Assembly: GCA_963556695.1 (NCBI GenBank)
Contig: CAUWAG010000019.1
Location: 1,426,001 to 1,490,000 of the forward strand
Length of the DNA: 64,000 nucleotides
DNA from: Anthostomella pinea
Taxonomy: Eukaryota > Ascomycota > Sordariomycetes > Xylariales > Xylariaceae
Reading direction: 5' to 3'
Both the position numbers and the translations under genes were made by a program. The notes below the pieces were generated by a model that made no database searches, was not told where the DNA came from, and saw only the letters and a program-made list of their open reading frames with translations. This document shows, in pieces, positions 11,001 through 21,333 of the stretch; the first letter of the stretch is position 1, and every line of letters starts with the position of its first letter.

Positions 11001-13704
11001 TTCAAGGTGTTGCTCTGTCCGGCGACGATGTTGTCGTCTTTCTCTTGGAGACGGAAAACCCCTTCCTTGCCACAGTATCTGAGGAAGGCTTCAAGTCGAT
11101 CCAGGATTTGCTTCATCGTACGACCAACCTGCTCTGGGTCACTCAAGCGAGTATGGATGACACGGTATACGCGTCTTACGGAGTGGTCCAGGGGTTCCTA
11201 AGGTCCATACGAACCGAGGCAGCCGAGAAGCATTTCGTAACGCTTGCAATCGAATCGCAGGGTGAGGATAGACCGACCCAGGCGCAGTACGTCGCCAAGG
11301 TCGTTGCGGCAGCCTTCGAATCGCCATCTCATGAGGTAGAGTATGTTGTCCGGGAAGGCCAGATCACCACGGGCAGAGCCTTTCAGGAGATCTCCTTGAA
11401 CGAAACAATGCAGTCCTTCCTCCAACCACAGCTCAAGCTCAATGCTTTCCTGCCCGACTCAGGACCAGCGCTGCAGCTTACTGTGGGCACCCCTGGAATG
11501 CTAGACACACTGCAGTTCGTAGAGGACGCCAGACATGAAACAGAACTCGGTCCGCTCGAGGTGGAGATCGAGGCCAAGGCATGGGGTCTCAATTTCCGAG
11601 ATGTGTATGTTGCCCTGGGCCGCCTGGATGACGGCGCCCTTGGAGGAGACTGCGCCGGCATTGTGACGAGACTAGGACCCGACTGTGATTCCGCTCTGCA
11701 GCCAGGAGACCGTGTGTGCATGGTCTCGCCAGGCTGTATGCGAACATACCCACGTGCCCTTCAAACATCTGTCCTCAAGATCCCTGACTCTCTCGGCTAT
11801 GAGGCGGCTGCCTCGATCGTCGTTCCTGGCATCACTGCCTCCTACTCGCTCCTCGACCTAGCCCGTCTTCGGAAGGGGGACAAAATCCTCATCCACGCAG
11901 CAGCTGGCAGCACTGGCCAGATGGCCATGTGGGTCGCCAAGATCCAGGGAGCCGAGATCTTCGCGACTGTCGGCTTCGACGAGAAGAAGCACTTCCTCAT
12001 AGAGCAGTTTGGTATCCCTGAGGATCACATCTTTTATAGCCGAAATACCTCATTCGCCCAGGGCATTATGCGAGTAACGAACGGTCACGGCGTGGACGTG
12101 GTGCTGAACTCGCTTTCCGGCGATGGATTGCGGGCTTCGTGGGAGTGTGTTGCACCGTACGGGCGCTTCGTCGAGATTGGCAAGGCGGACATCTTGGCCA
12201 ACACGTCATTGCCTATGGCCAGCTTTGCGAAGAATGTCAGCTTCTCGGCCTTTGATTTGGTCCACTTGTCGCAATCGAGCCCGGATCTTACGGCCAGGCT
12301 TCTGAAAAGCGCGGTCGAACTCCTCGACAAGGGTGCAGAGCTTCCTAGCCCATTGCACGTGTACCCTGTTTCGAAAGTTGAGCAGGCATTTAGATTCCTC
12401 CAGAGTGGCAAGAACATCGGAAGGGTCGTTATTGGCATAGATCGCTCTGATGTTGTGCCGGTAAGCTTCAGACTTGACATGAATCCCTAATAGACATCAA
12501 CTGACTCGTATCTTAGCAACGCATTCTGCAAAAACTACCGTGGAGATTCGATGCGAATGCGTCATATCTGATTGCTGGCGGGCTTGGAGGCTTAGGTAGG
12601 GCTATCATGAAATGGATGGCTGATCGAGGAGTCAAGCATTTGATCGTGCCCTCGCGATCAGGTCCTACGTCTCAAATGGCAAAGGACGTCATCTCTGAGC
12701 TGACCGAGCGAGGCATTGAAGTCTGGGCGCCCAAGTGTGATGTGTCCTCGGGTTCATCGCTGGCTGCTATGCTTGAGGACTGCTCCCATAAGATGCCGCC
12801 TGTCAAGGGATGCATCAATGCTGCCATGGTCCTCCAAGACGCCGTGTTTCAGAACATGAAGCATTCACAGTGGGCGCTCACCATCAACTCCAAGGTGCAA
12901 TCGTCTTGGAACTTGCATCGTCTCCTGCCCAAGGACCTTGACTTCTTCGTCCTGCTTTCTTCCCTGGCAGGGGTCTGCGGAACCGTGGCACAATCCAACT
13001 ATGCCGGAGGTTGCTCTTCTCAGGATGCCCTGGCGCGCTATCGTGTGTCGAATGGGCAGAAAGCGGTCTCATTTGACGTGGGGTGGATGAGGAACATTGG
13101 CATCATTGCGGAGAAGGAGTCTTACCAGCGCAACAGGAAGCAGGCTGCAGATATGCAGCAAATCGACGATACGGAGCTGATGACTTTGCTGAGCATGTAT
13201 TGCGATCCTGCGCTGCCGATTCTATCGGCTCCAAAGAGCCAAGTCCTGATCGGTCTTTTGACGCCAGCCGACTTTCTTATTCAGGGTCAGACACCCCCGC
13301 AGATGCATGATCGTCCTCTGTTTGCGTCCTTCTCGCACATAGAGGGTGAAGTGACGCACGGCAGCGCGGGCCATGCGGCGGAAGACCCAGCAGCACTCTT
13401 CAGACTATCCACGGAGACAGATGTGAGGATCCAGATCGTGATCCGGGCGTTGGCCGTCAAGCTGGCCCGGGCTATGTCAATCTCTCCAGACGACGTGGAG
13501 CCCAACAAGCCGCTGTCCGGTTATGGAGTAGATTCTCTGATGGCAGTCGAGCTTCGAAATTACATCGGCAGGGAGTTCCAGGCCAAGGTGGCCGTGTTTG
13601 ATATCATGGGCGGCGTGCCTATTGCGACCATCGGGGACTTGGTGGTAGAGAGAAGCAGTGTGGGGAAGAACAAGGAGGCGGTGGAAACCGCTCATCGTGA
13701 GTAA
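5040..13704 (+). CDS. Highly reducing type I polyketide synthase (KS-AT-DH-CMeT-ER-KR-ACP)
   Basis: Iterative fungal PKS of about 2632 residues. Thirteen exons: 5040-5210, 5262-5406, 5457-5725, 5789-6015, 6105-6220, 6272-6362, 6511-6581, 6628-6722, 6774-7608, 7658-7808, 7866-8856, 8912-12460 and 12517-13704; total 7899 nt, all phases agree. KS: Cys about 174 in VDTACSSSL, His in EAHGTGTP and [20 protein letters not shown], Ser about 717. DH: catalytic His about 1053 in VGDHVVSD, Asp in [11 protein letters not shown]-methyltransferase: LEVGAGTGG about 1510. [13 protein letters not shown] about 1947 and [11 protein letters not shown] about 2048. [10 protein letters not shown] about 2255. ACP: GVDSL, Ser about 2575. 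No thioesterase or reductase follows the ACP. All motifs look active, so a fully reduced, C-methylated chain is possible; the product cannot be predicted. Intron 4 uses an unusual GTTCGT donor. A TNG-repeat linker separates KS from AT. Confidence 0.95.
7015..7176 (+). repeat. In-frame 9-bp minisatellite (Thr-Asn-Gly) in the PKS linker
   Basis: Tandem ACCAACGGC-type units within exon 9 encode a run of Thr-Asn-Gly triplets, degenerate at the 5' side (with Asp, Lys, His and Met variants) and nearly identical for the last five units (about 7122-7168). It sits after the KS motif [11 protein letters not shown] and before the AT domain, i.e. in a linker where length can vary without touching a catalytic domain. 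The more uniform 3' units suggest recent slippage or unequal exchange. Confidence 0.9.
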
Positions 13705-14143
13705 TCTTGGGTTTTATGGATGGTGCGACTGGAGGGCGGCCCATACTGAGACGGATGAATGGCTCTCGGAGGCAGTCATGTACCCAGATAGTTAAGCGAG
13801 AATGATGAAGAAAAACAGATTCCTTGGATCTCCTTGGTAAACGAGTACGGTCAGTAGACGCTGCGACATTGACTCTGCGGTGCCACGACCACCCAGCCAC
13901 AGCAACAGCCAATAGCGCTTCCCGAAGATGGGTCACATGCGCGGAACTAGACGTCTACCGTTCCCCGGCGCTAGGCCGAACATGTCCGGCGATCCACTTC
14001 CTCATTCTGACGGTACTGTTAATTTGACGACAGCGCTTTGATGCTCCTCGTCTCTGCCACTTCACATCAGAATTTGCCTTGTCGTTACCTCCGTTCACAT
14101 CACATTGGTCACCCAACCTCCATCAATCGACTCGGTAGCTACT
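13705..14143. other. Intergenic, PKS terminator side
   Basis: No gene is visible. This should hold the PKS 3' UTR and the promoter of the broken 2EXR gene. Confidence 0.55.
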
Positions 14144-14979
14144 ATGAGTCGCTTTCCTCAGTTTCCCAAACTCCCGGCAGAGGTCCGTGGTCCGTGACCT
14201 CATATGGGACGAAGCCTTGATCTCCGAGGCACGCAACAGATTCATACCTTTCGACACCCACTATGAATACCCCGTTCCTCATCTTCATCTCATCTCCTCC
14301 GTAATGTCCACTAGTTATGAGGCTCGCCAGCGAGCCAAGAAGTTCTACGGCCTGACCATTCGCGTCGAGACAAACTTCATCATGTTCGCACCCCACGACG
14401 GTCAAGACAGCCCTGGTTTTTATATATCTGGCGCGGCAATGTCAATACGATGACTATTCGAGTGATGATAGTGAAGGGGAATACATCAATTATACACTTG
14501 GTGTTATGTACCTCAACACACAGCATGACACCTTCGTCCCAGACATAGGTTGGATACATTTTCTCCTCGAACATGAGCCCGGGCAGACGATTGAGATTCC
14601 CCACGTTACCTTCGATCTTGAAGAACAGCAATGGAACCGGTTCCGCAGTATCCTGACAGTGTGTTTCGAATGCGAGCATTACCCGGGCTCCCCACCGATG
14701 CGTTATTCTGAAAGGAAGGCCATGGATTTTTGGCAGAAACCTCGGTTTCCCGCTCTGCAAGAGTTTCTCCACTCCTGGAAAGTGGCGTCAAGCCCGCGTC
14801 AGTTCTTTTTCGATATGGTGACTTTGAATCCGATCGAGTTCCAGCGCTTGTACGAAATCAGAGAGTGGCTTTGGGCTGATGGACTGGGTGACGACGAGCC
14901 CCGTGAAGACAGGCTCGTTGAACGACAACTAGTGCATCCTGACGAATACTTGGCTCGAAGGAGAAAGCTGCGGCAATAA
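14144..14979 (+). pseudogene. 2EXR-domain protein gene with two frameshifts
   Basis: The translation matches the fungal 2EXR family (PF20150; proteins of unknown function that begin FPxFPKLPxEVRxxIW). From ATG 14144 the frame gives SRFPQFPKLPAEVR, then hits TGA at 14195-14197 because the heptamer GGTCCGT is tandemly duplicated (14182-14188 and 14189-14195). Taking out one copy would continue directly into DLIWDEALISEARNRF. A second frame change occurs near 14410-14420, before the block GVMYLNTQHDTFVPD that typifies the family. From there the frame is open to the stop at 14979 (LARRRKLRQ). No intron with proper phase explains either shift. So this is probably a pseudogene; sequencing error at two places is possible but less likely for an exact heptamer duplication. 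Confidence 0.75.
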
Positions 14980-16128
14980 AGCACGGGGATTTGGATAAAA
15001 GAAGCCCACAGCGTCGCCGCCAGAGCACGAGACGGCGGCCCTTTGAAGTCCCTATGTATTGCACGCACTAGGAGTCTTCGCTGCCGTGCTTCGTTCTTGG
15101 CTACCATGCTTGGCAACTAGTCAATATATCGCTATCTTATGTGTCAGACTCAGATGAAGGATGAGGACTCACACAACAACGTGGAAACGAGTGTAGAAGA
15201 GAAGGAAGTTGCAGCTTGGTGCCTGGGAGTGCCGAGAGACGAACCCCACGTAGATTTTATGGCTAATAGGGTAGCTTCCATGAGGAAGACTTGGGGTCTG
15301 CAGAGATAGGCTAAAGGGACTTCGGTAGCGTGGGAACCGTTTCTACAGATGTCTGGTACCACATACCGTGCAGCATTGATATCGTGGATGTCTGCTTGGA
15401 CATTACAGCAAACTTGAATCGCATCAAAGCTGGCGCGTTGACAGCTTCCAAGTTTGTTGGTCCCTACAAGTCACCTAGCTACTCCGTGTGCTTGGAAAGA
15501 CTTGAATTTGATAGATCTCCTCAACCTAAACCGCCTTGGAGATTTTGGCTGTCTTGTCTGTAGTGATGTTGGTCTATTGAAAGTACAGGTGACCGTTTTA
15601 AGTGTATATCAACACCATGATAACTGATGAGAAACTGAAACGGTTGGGAGTTGGACCTCCAGTAGATAAAGCACGGCTCTTACATTGCATCTTGGCCCGA
15701 TCACAGATCAGAGTGTTGAATCATTTTGTGCACTGGTGCCTCACCTGTTGTCGCCTGAGGGTGTAACCATCTGCCCATCTGTGTCAAGAGGCCGCGATGG
15801 CCCCTTAGCGACCAGAGCTTAGCGGCAAAAGGGGGGGGATTCCCACTAGCGTATCTACCTCCCTTTCGCCCACGGCAATCACAAATCACAGGTCTGGTTC
15901 CGAGATTCATACCTGAGGCGAAAGATAAATGAACAGGTTCGTACCTCAGAAAAAGTGTGTATGATAGTCAACCAGCCGAGGCCACTTGCACGTTTTGGGA
16001 AGAGTAAAAAACATTACTTTCTTTCACTTGCCCACACCGTTTCGTCAATCTGTGCATACCTCCAACCCCAACACTCTTTGGCATCGCCACTTCCTGGGTA
16101 GTCAGACCTCGTCTGTCCTCTAGGAACC
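14980..16128. other. Intergenic, no gene recognised
   Basis: Short open frames only, none with recognisable features. A G9 run lies near 15830-15838. The 3' part should be the promoter of the ankyrin gene that follows. Confidence 0.55.
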
Positions 16129-18170
16129 ATGCCGTTCATCACGGAAGCATACAGAATGCAAGACGAATCCTCTCGCGCGGAGATGGCTTCTCACGCCGAT
16201 ACATCTTCTTGCGACGATGCTTCTTCTTGCGACGATGCTTCTTCTTGCGACGATGCTTCTTCTTGCGACGATGCTTCTTCTTGCGCCGTCACTTCCTCTG
16301 GCGCCGTCACTTCCTCTGGCGCCGCCACTTCCTCTGGCACCGTCACTTCCTCTGGCACCGTCACTTCCTCTGGGGCTGACAGTTCTCGTGCAGTCACTCT
16401 CTCTGGCACTGACAACCCTTCTTCCGCCAACACTTCTGACGACCAGCTTCTTCCTGTTGACGTCCTGTGGCTCTCTGGCAAGCATCATCTTGTTGATCCC
16501 CTGGACGTATATGCCTTGGCACAAGCGGACAGACGCTTGGTGAGTAGTATCAACCATTACCCATGAGTTCAGTTCAAAGTCGGGTTATGGTGCATTTGCT
16601 TCAAACAAGACATGCTCTGCATGCTTCACAGCACCCGTACTACGACAGAAAATCCATGGGTTCCTTCTACTGAATACATTACTGACCCTGGCTGATGTAG
16701 TGGAATGCTCTGAAGCACGAGATCGCCATCGCTGACATCTTGTGGGCCAAGGCTAACGAAACCACACACCATGAACATGGCGTCAATGGTCTTAAAGTCG
16801 AAGAGGACCATCTCCTCGAGCTGTACATGAGACGTCGCCCGTTGCCCGCAGGACTGCTGTTGCAATGGAACATTACACACGGCCGGATCGAAGAAGCTCA
16901 TAGAATCATCGACGTCGCCCAGGAAATATGGCCAGGCTACCTGGACTGCAAGAACGCACGGGGACAGTCACCTATCCATTGTGCCGCTCTTGGACACCTG
17001 GCCATCGTCCGTCATCTCGCCGACGCCAGCTGTAGACCCGACGCATGGGCAATACAGGAAATCGACACTAAGGAAGACGGACGCCGAGTCCATTCTATGC
17101 AGGAGTTGACTCACCCTTTCGACCGTCTCGACAGTCGATTTCTCAACAGCGTAGATACGACTTACTACGCGAATGCTCTTGGCTTGGCGATGCTCGGTGG
17201 CCACACTGATATCATCGATTTCCTTCTTGCACGAATCGCCGAAGAACTGCGCGCGGGGCAGCATGGAGGACAAGCTACAATCACATGGCAAGGAGGTGAT
17301 GATCTCCTGTGCCCTCTAACGATTGCAGTGCTGATCCAGTCTACCGATATGCTCGAAAAACTCCTGGACATGGGATTCGACCCAGACGTCACGGTGGAGC
17401 AGTTCCTGGGTGCATACCCCCTTCACTTGGCGGCGGCGAGAGTGAACAATGATCGTGCCATCAATTTGCTGGTACAGCACGGTGCGATGGTCGATTTCAG
17501 GGACCATGTAGGTCGAACGCCACTGATGTGGGCTGCACTCGGCAGTTCTCCCACCTCATGTGAGGTCCTCCTGGAGGCTGGAGCATCCCTGCTCTATCTA
17601 GACGACTACGACGCTTATCCGCTCGACTTCATGCTTTCAGACGAACGCCTCTTCGAAGTGGCCAAACCCTATTTGGACTTTTTGTTCTCAAAGATCCACA
17701 TGCGCGACTTGGTCAATGTGCTCTTCAAGGCAGTACTCTACGCACCGCAGAGTTCTTTCCCGGCAATCAAGTACATGATCGCGAACGGAGTAAGACTAGA
17801 CTGGAGATTTGAATGGGTGCAGTACGGTCAAGACGTGTTCCCCCTGTACGCCTACCCCGAACACACAAGCTTGGAGCAAGTCGGTACCCTGCTGCATGCA
17901 GCAGTCAATCCCGGAAAGGAGGCTTACAACGAAGAGCTCCTACATCTGATCCTTGAGAAAGGAGGTGTGGTCAATGTCAACCGAGCAAACGCCAATGGCG
18001 AGACGCCCCTCCAGGTCGCCACCACCGACTCGGCCAGGTTGATTCTCATCAAAGTCGGAGCCTCGTGTGCGCATCTCTCTGACAGGATGAAACGACACAT
18101 GGCATGCCTGTGCCATCTCGACGGCATCGCTTGTCCCGATCTGGGAAACGTGAAGATCGAGTACTGCTAA
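16129..18170 (+). CDS. F-box-like / ankyrin-repeat protein, copy 1
   Basis: Two exons, 16129-16539 and 16701-18170, join in phase 0 to give 626 residues. Residues 15-90 are a Ser/Cys/Asp-rich minisatellite. Then comes an F-box-like segment (LLPVDVLWLSGKHH through ALAQADRRLWNALKHE), split by the intron at RRL/WNAL, followed by ankyrin-like repeats (SPIHCAALGHLAIVRHL, LGLAMLGGHTDIIDFLL, YPLHLAAARVNNDRAINLL, TPLMWAALGSS, TPLQVATTDSARLILIKVGA). Such proteins usually link a target to an SCF ubiquitin ligase; that is inference. The stop TAA at 18168-18170 is followed in the same frame by an acidic stretch that resembles the acidic tail of the minus-strand paralogue, so this copy may be C-terminally truncated. 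Paralogues: 18660-20392 and 28594-30014. Confidence 0.8.
16203..16374 (+). repeat. 18-bp coding minisatellite in ankyrin copy 1
   Basis: Two adjoining 18-bp tandem arrays in frame: four units encoding Ala-Ser-Ser-Cys-Asp-Asp, then about six units encoding Val-Thr-Ser-Ser-Gly-Ala variants. The reverse strand is also open through the array, which is a by-product of the 18-bp period and not a gene. Confidence 0.9.
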
Positions 18171-18392
18171 GCGGAGACCCTCGTGCACGAAGAACTCCGC
18201 GCGGACGATCAACTTGAAGATAGCGATCTTGAGTGCGCTTCCAACTGGAGTGACAGCGACGGCGAGGCGGAGGAGCAGCAGGTGGACGACTATGATCTTT
18301 ACGAGTATGACGGCGGTGATGAGGATGATGATGGCTTCTCCGTCGAGGAGGACGGCGAAGACGGATCTGATGATGATCAATCGGACTACTAG
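18171..18392 (+). other. In-frame acidic tail downstream of the ankyrin stop codon
   Basis: The frame of the preceding gene stays open after TAA until 18392 and encodes a very Asp/Glu-rich segment (for example DDYDLYEYDGGDEDDDG). The minus-strand paralogue ends in a comparable Asp-rich tail before its stop. This supports a recent nonsense mutation in copy 1 rather than a separate gene; there is an internal ATG at 18183 but no sign of its own promoter. Confidence 0.55.
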
Positions 18393-18659
18393 AATGGCTT
18401 GGTCACTGCTAGGGAGCATCTGCGGGCGCGCGGACGCGTAAGTGCAAAGGAATGAGTGAGATAACAAGCAAATTCTGAGGCACAATGACTACAATTCAGA
18501 GAGACTTTTTTCCTCGGTGACTCAGAGCCTCTAATCTAAGTGGCATACCTCGTGTGGGCGAGCAAGTCTAGCTATGACGATCTCTGCTATGTCATCCAAT
18601 AGGTACCTCATGCGGGCCGACCCAGACTTCATCCGAGCGTAGACCGGCGTAAGGTTTCC

Positions 18660-20392
18660 TCAAAGCAGGTACTCCGGTTTGCGATATTCACCTGGGATAG
18701 TATGCAACGAATCACGTTCAGCGGCCATAGAACCGTGCCATTCCTCTATCTCGTCGTCGTCGTCGTCATCATCGTCAGAGTAGTTGTAAGGGTCGGGATC
18801 CAGGCGAGGGAAGGTGAATCCCCGTGCCTCGCAAACTTTTCTGATACGTCCCTTGTACTTCTCGGGAAGCCTATCGCATTTTGCTCCGGCTTGGAACAAT
18901 ATGATCATGGCGCTCTCGTTGCTCATGGTGTATGCAATCGGCCGTCGACCATGGGCATCCTTGGCATCCATGTATTTGCGGCAGCCCTTCTCTGTCAGCA
19001 TGGTGAGAAGGTTTTCGCTTTCGTAGCTGGCAGACCGGATGTAGTCATGCATGAACTCGTCATGTCCTCGATAGTCGTGATCTTCGGCCAGACCTGTTGC
19101 TTCTGAAATGAGAAATCTGATGGTGCGTCGCGATTGTTGGTCAGATTCGAATGCCACTTGAAGAGCGCTGCGAATGTGCATATCCAAGGTATGTTGCTCA
19201 TTGCGCCTGAACTTTTTGAATCCACGGACCAGCCCCTTAGTTGTGGCTAGCATCTTGTCATCTGTGACATTCAGGGAAATCGCGTTGCTGTTGAAGTCTT
19301 CAGACCAATCTCGTGACACGGGCCAGCCACCGATGGCTTGCAACTTCTTGCAACCTTCGACCGAGTGATGGAATAGGGCCCACCAGAACGGTGTTCCCCA
19401 CCTGCAATGCCTAAACTGTCCGATGTCTGCCAGTTCACCAGTCTGAAAGTAGCCTTGTTCGTATCCTGATTGTATGATAAGCCTCATTACTTCCTGATTA
19501 TTGTCGAGCGCCGATGCCAGGTGCAGTGTAGTTCCGGTGTCTAGTAGATATTCTTGTCTGAAGGATCGAATCCAGCTTCCAGAAGCAACTGTACTGTAGA
19601 AGCATCCCTTGCTGCTGCGGCCAGAAGAGTGGCGAAATCAGGTTGTGCTCGTTTGCGTTGTCAAGGAACGAAAGGGCATGCTGTCGAACCAGCGATTGAA
19701 CGACGCCGGTATTTCCGGACACCACGGCTAGCCCCAGTGTCAGATGGCCAACCATAAGGGTGGGGGGTAGAATGTATGTTGTTCTGCAGAGGGCTACAAT
19801 ACTAATCAGGCCTGGGGGCCATGTATATGTACATGAATGGTTCCTTTGTTCCCAGGATGTGCTTCCTGACACCCAGTGCATCTACGTATAACTCCCCAAA
19901 CGTATTTCGGCAACCGGGGTTGAGGAATCGTACACGATCAGCGATGCTTAGACGGGCTGGGCCGCTCCTGGTGCATGCCTTGGATAGGCCATCGATGGTA
20001 CATTCCTCGATAGAGAGCAATGCAAGAACGGTATGTTCACGGCCGTACTACGCGGCAATGTGAAGGGCAGTACTGTCATCCATGTCTCGCGCATTGATGT
20101 AGTCCGGCCAGAATCGCTGAGCCAGGTCAATGAGCATGTCGGACTGGTCGATCAAGCCGTTTGTGATTGACCAATGGAGAGCGGTCTCATGGCCATTCAC
20201 CTTTGCGTACTGAATGTCGGCGATGTACAGCTCAATCCGGAGTGCGTTCCACAGTCGGCGATTCGCAGGAGCGAGAGGGTACACCTCGAAAGGGCGACGA
20301 AGGAAGTGTTTTCTGACTCTGTACAAGATGTCGACTGCCAGCTTCTCCTCCCCTTCACGCGTCGATATCTGGAGTTGATGCGCGGTGGCCAT
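18660..20392 (-). pseudogene. F-box-like / ankyrin-repeat protein, copy 2 (degraded)
   Basis: Starts at ATG 20392 with an F-box-like segment closely similar to copy 1 (LAVDILYRVRKHFL, PANRRLWNALRIELYIADI) and a first ankyrin repeat. An in-frame TAG at 20050-20048 interrupts the repeat within TALHIAA-stop-YGRE. Coding sense then continues on the same strand through at least three frames: LGLAVVSGNTGVVQSLV near 19740, LLAAAARDASTVQLLLEAGF near 19620, and TTLHLASALDNNQEVMRLI leading into a long open block (19487-18660) with further repeats and an Asp-rich tail (YSDDDDDDDDEIEE). No phase-consistent introns explain the shifts. CAG-to-TAG would fit a C-to-T change. Convergent with copy 1 and about 0.25 kb from the transposon. 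Confidence 0.75.
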
Positions 20393-20642
20393 TGTTGGTA
20401 TGTTGCGATGTGCAGAATGGCATTAATGATGATGTCAATGGTGTAGGCGCGAGAGGGAAAGGGACGAGATGCATCATGCACGTGCGTTGGCGTATTGCAC
20501 TTGGTGGTATCGTTCGTGGATGGAACAAATGGGTTGCATTCGAGACTCAAATTTCAAGATGAAAAATGAGAACTCGAATCTTGTCGCCTTGGGCGTAATG
20601 GATCTGTCACGTAGCAAAATGTATGGTCGATTCTCCTCTGTA

Positions 20643-20784
20643 ACGGCGGGGGCATGAAGTTGGGACAGTTTCCCCACCAAAAGGCCACACTTGCACCCCC
20701 AGATAACTGCATCTGTATTGAAGCTATAAATTATATAATAAACTCCTTAGAACCGCCTTTTCTTGGTGTTTTTAACAATATTAG
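20643..20784 (+). repeat. Left terminal inverted repeat of the pogo element
   Basis: About 142 bp that match, imperfectly, the reverse complement of 26113-26270, from ACGGCGGGGGCATG through CCAAAAGGCCACACTTGCAC to TTTTCTTGGTGTTT. Adjoins TA at 20641-20642. Confidence 0.88.
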
Positions 20785-21333
20785 TTGTTCACGCGGTAGC
20801 GCGCTGGCTGGCGGATCGCGCGGCGGATCGCGCGGCGGATCGCGCGGCGTGAAGATCGCACCAAAATGGGCTCGTCGGACTCTTCATCCGTGCCATCACC
20901 CTCTTCGTCAACGGCAACCCCTTCATCCTCAGAGGGCTCTAATTCCTCTAAATCTTCTGAATATGACTCTTCAGATTCCTTAGAGAGAGATCTCTCTGAT
21001 TCATTAGTATACAAGTTCTGTAATTCACGTAAAACTCATTATCTCTCCTCCCGCTGCTCTATAGCAGCTCGTGCGGCCTCTGTATGCTCGATTTGCTCCG
21101 TAATAATGTCCCTAATCTTCTATAGCTATTGGTCTGGCTCTTCCTGAGAGGCCTTATGGCGCTTTTTTGGTTATAGATGCTCGATTTTGGCGTCTTTTGC
21201 CTCCAATAGCTCCTTTGCAAGGGCTAGCTCAACCACCATCTCATGGTACGCTCTTATAACCGAGCGGATTCCTGTTCGCTGCTCAGAGGGCTCAGTAACT
21301 GCTGATTGCATCAGGGCGATCTCCTGTCCTTCA
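20781..21333 (-). pseudogene. pogo-type transposase, C-terminal fragment
   Basis: Minus-strand sense resembles the charged coiled-coil tail of fungal pogo/Fot1-like transposases: EIALMQSAVTEPSEQRTG, VELALAKELLEAKDAKIEHL, then KKRHKASQEEPDQ, EQIEHTEAARAAIEQREE and an acidic/Arg-rich end. Stops interrupt it (after IEHL, and in the EEPDQ region). A 12-bp repeat (GGATCGCGCGGC, about 20813-20848) encodes Arg-Arg-Ala-Ile units. It abuts copia sequence at about 21333 without an LTR, so a deletion removed the transposase core together with the copia 3' half. Confidence 0.6.

Noticed and set aside
16120..16557. Minus-strand repeat frames across the ankyrin minisatellite
   Set aside because: An 18-bp period opens several frames at once; the plus strand continues into a spliced gene.
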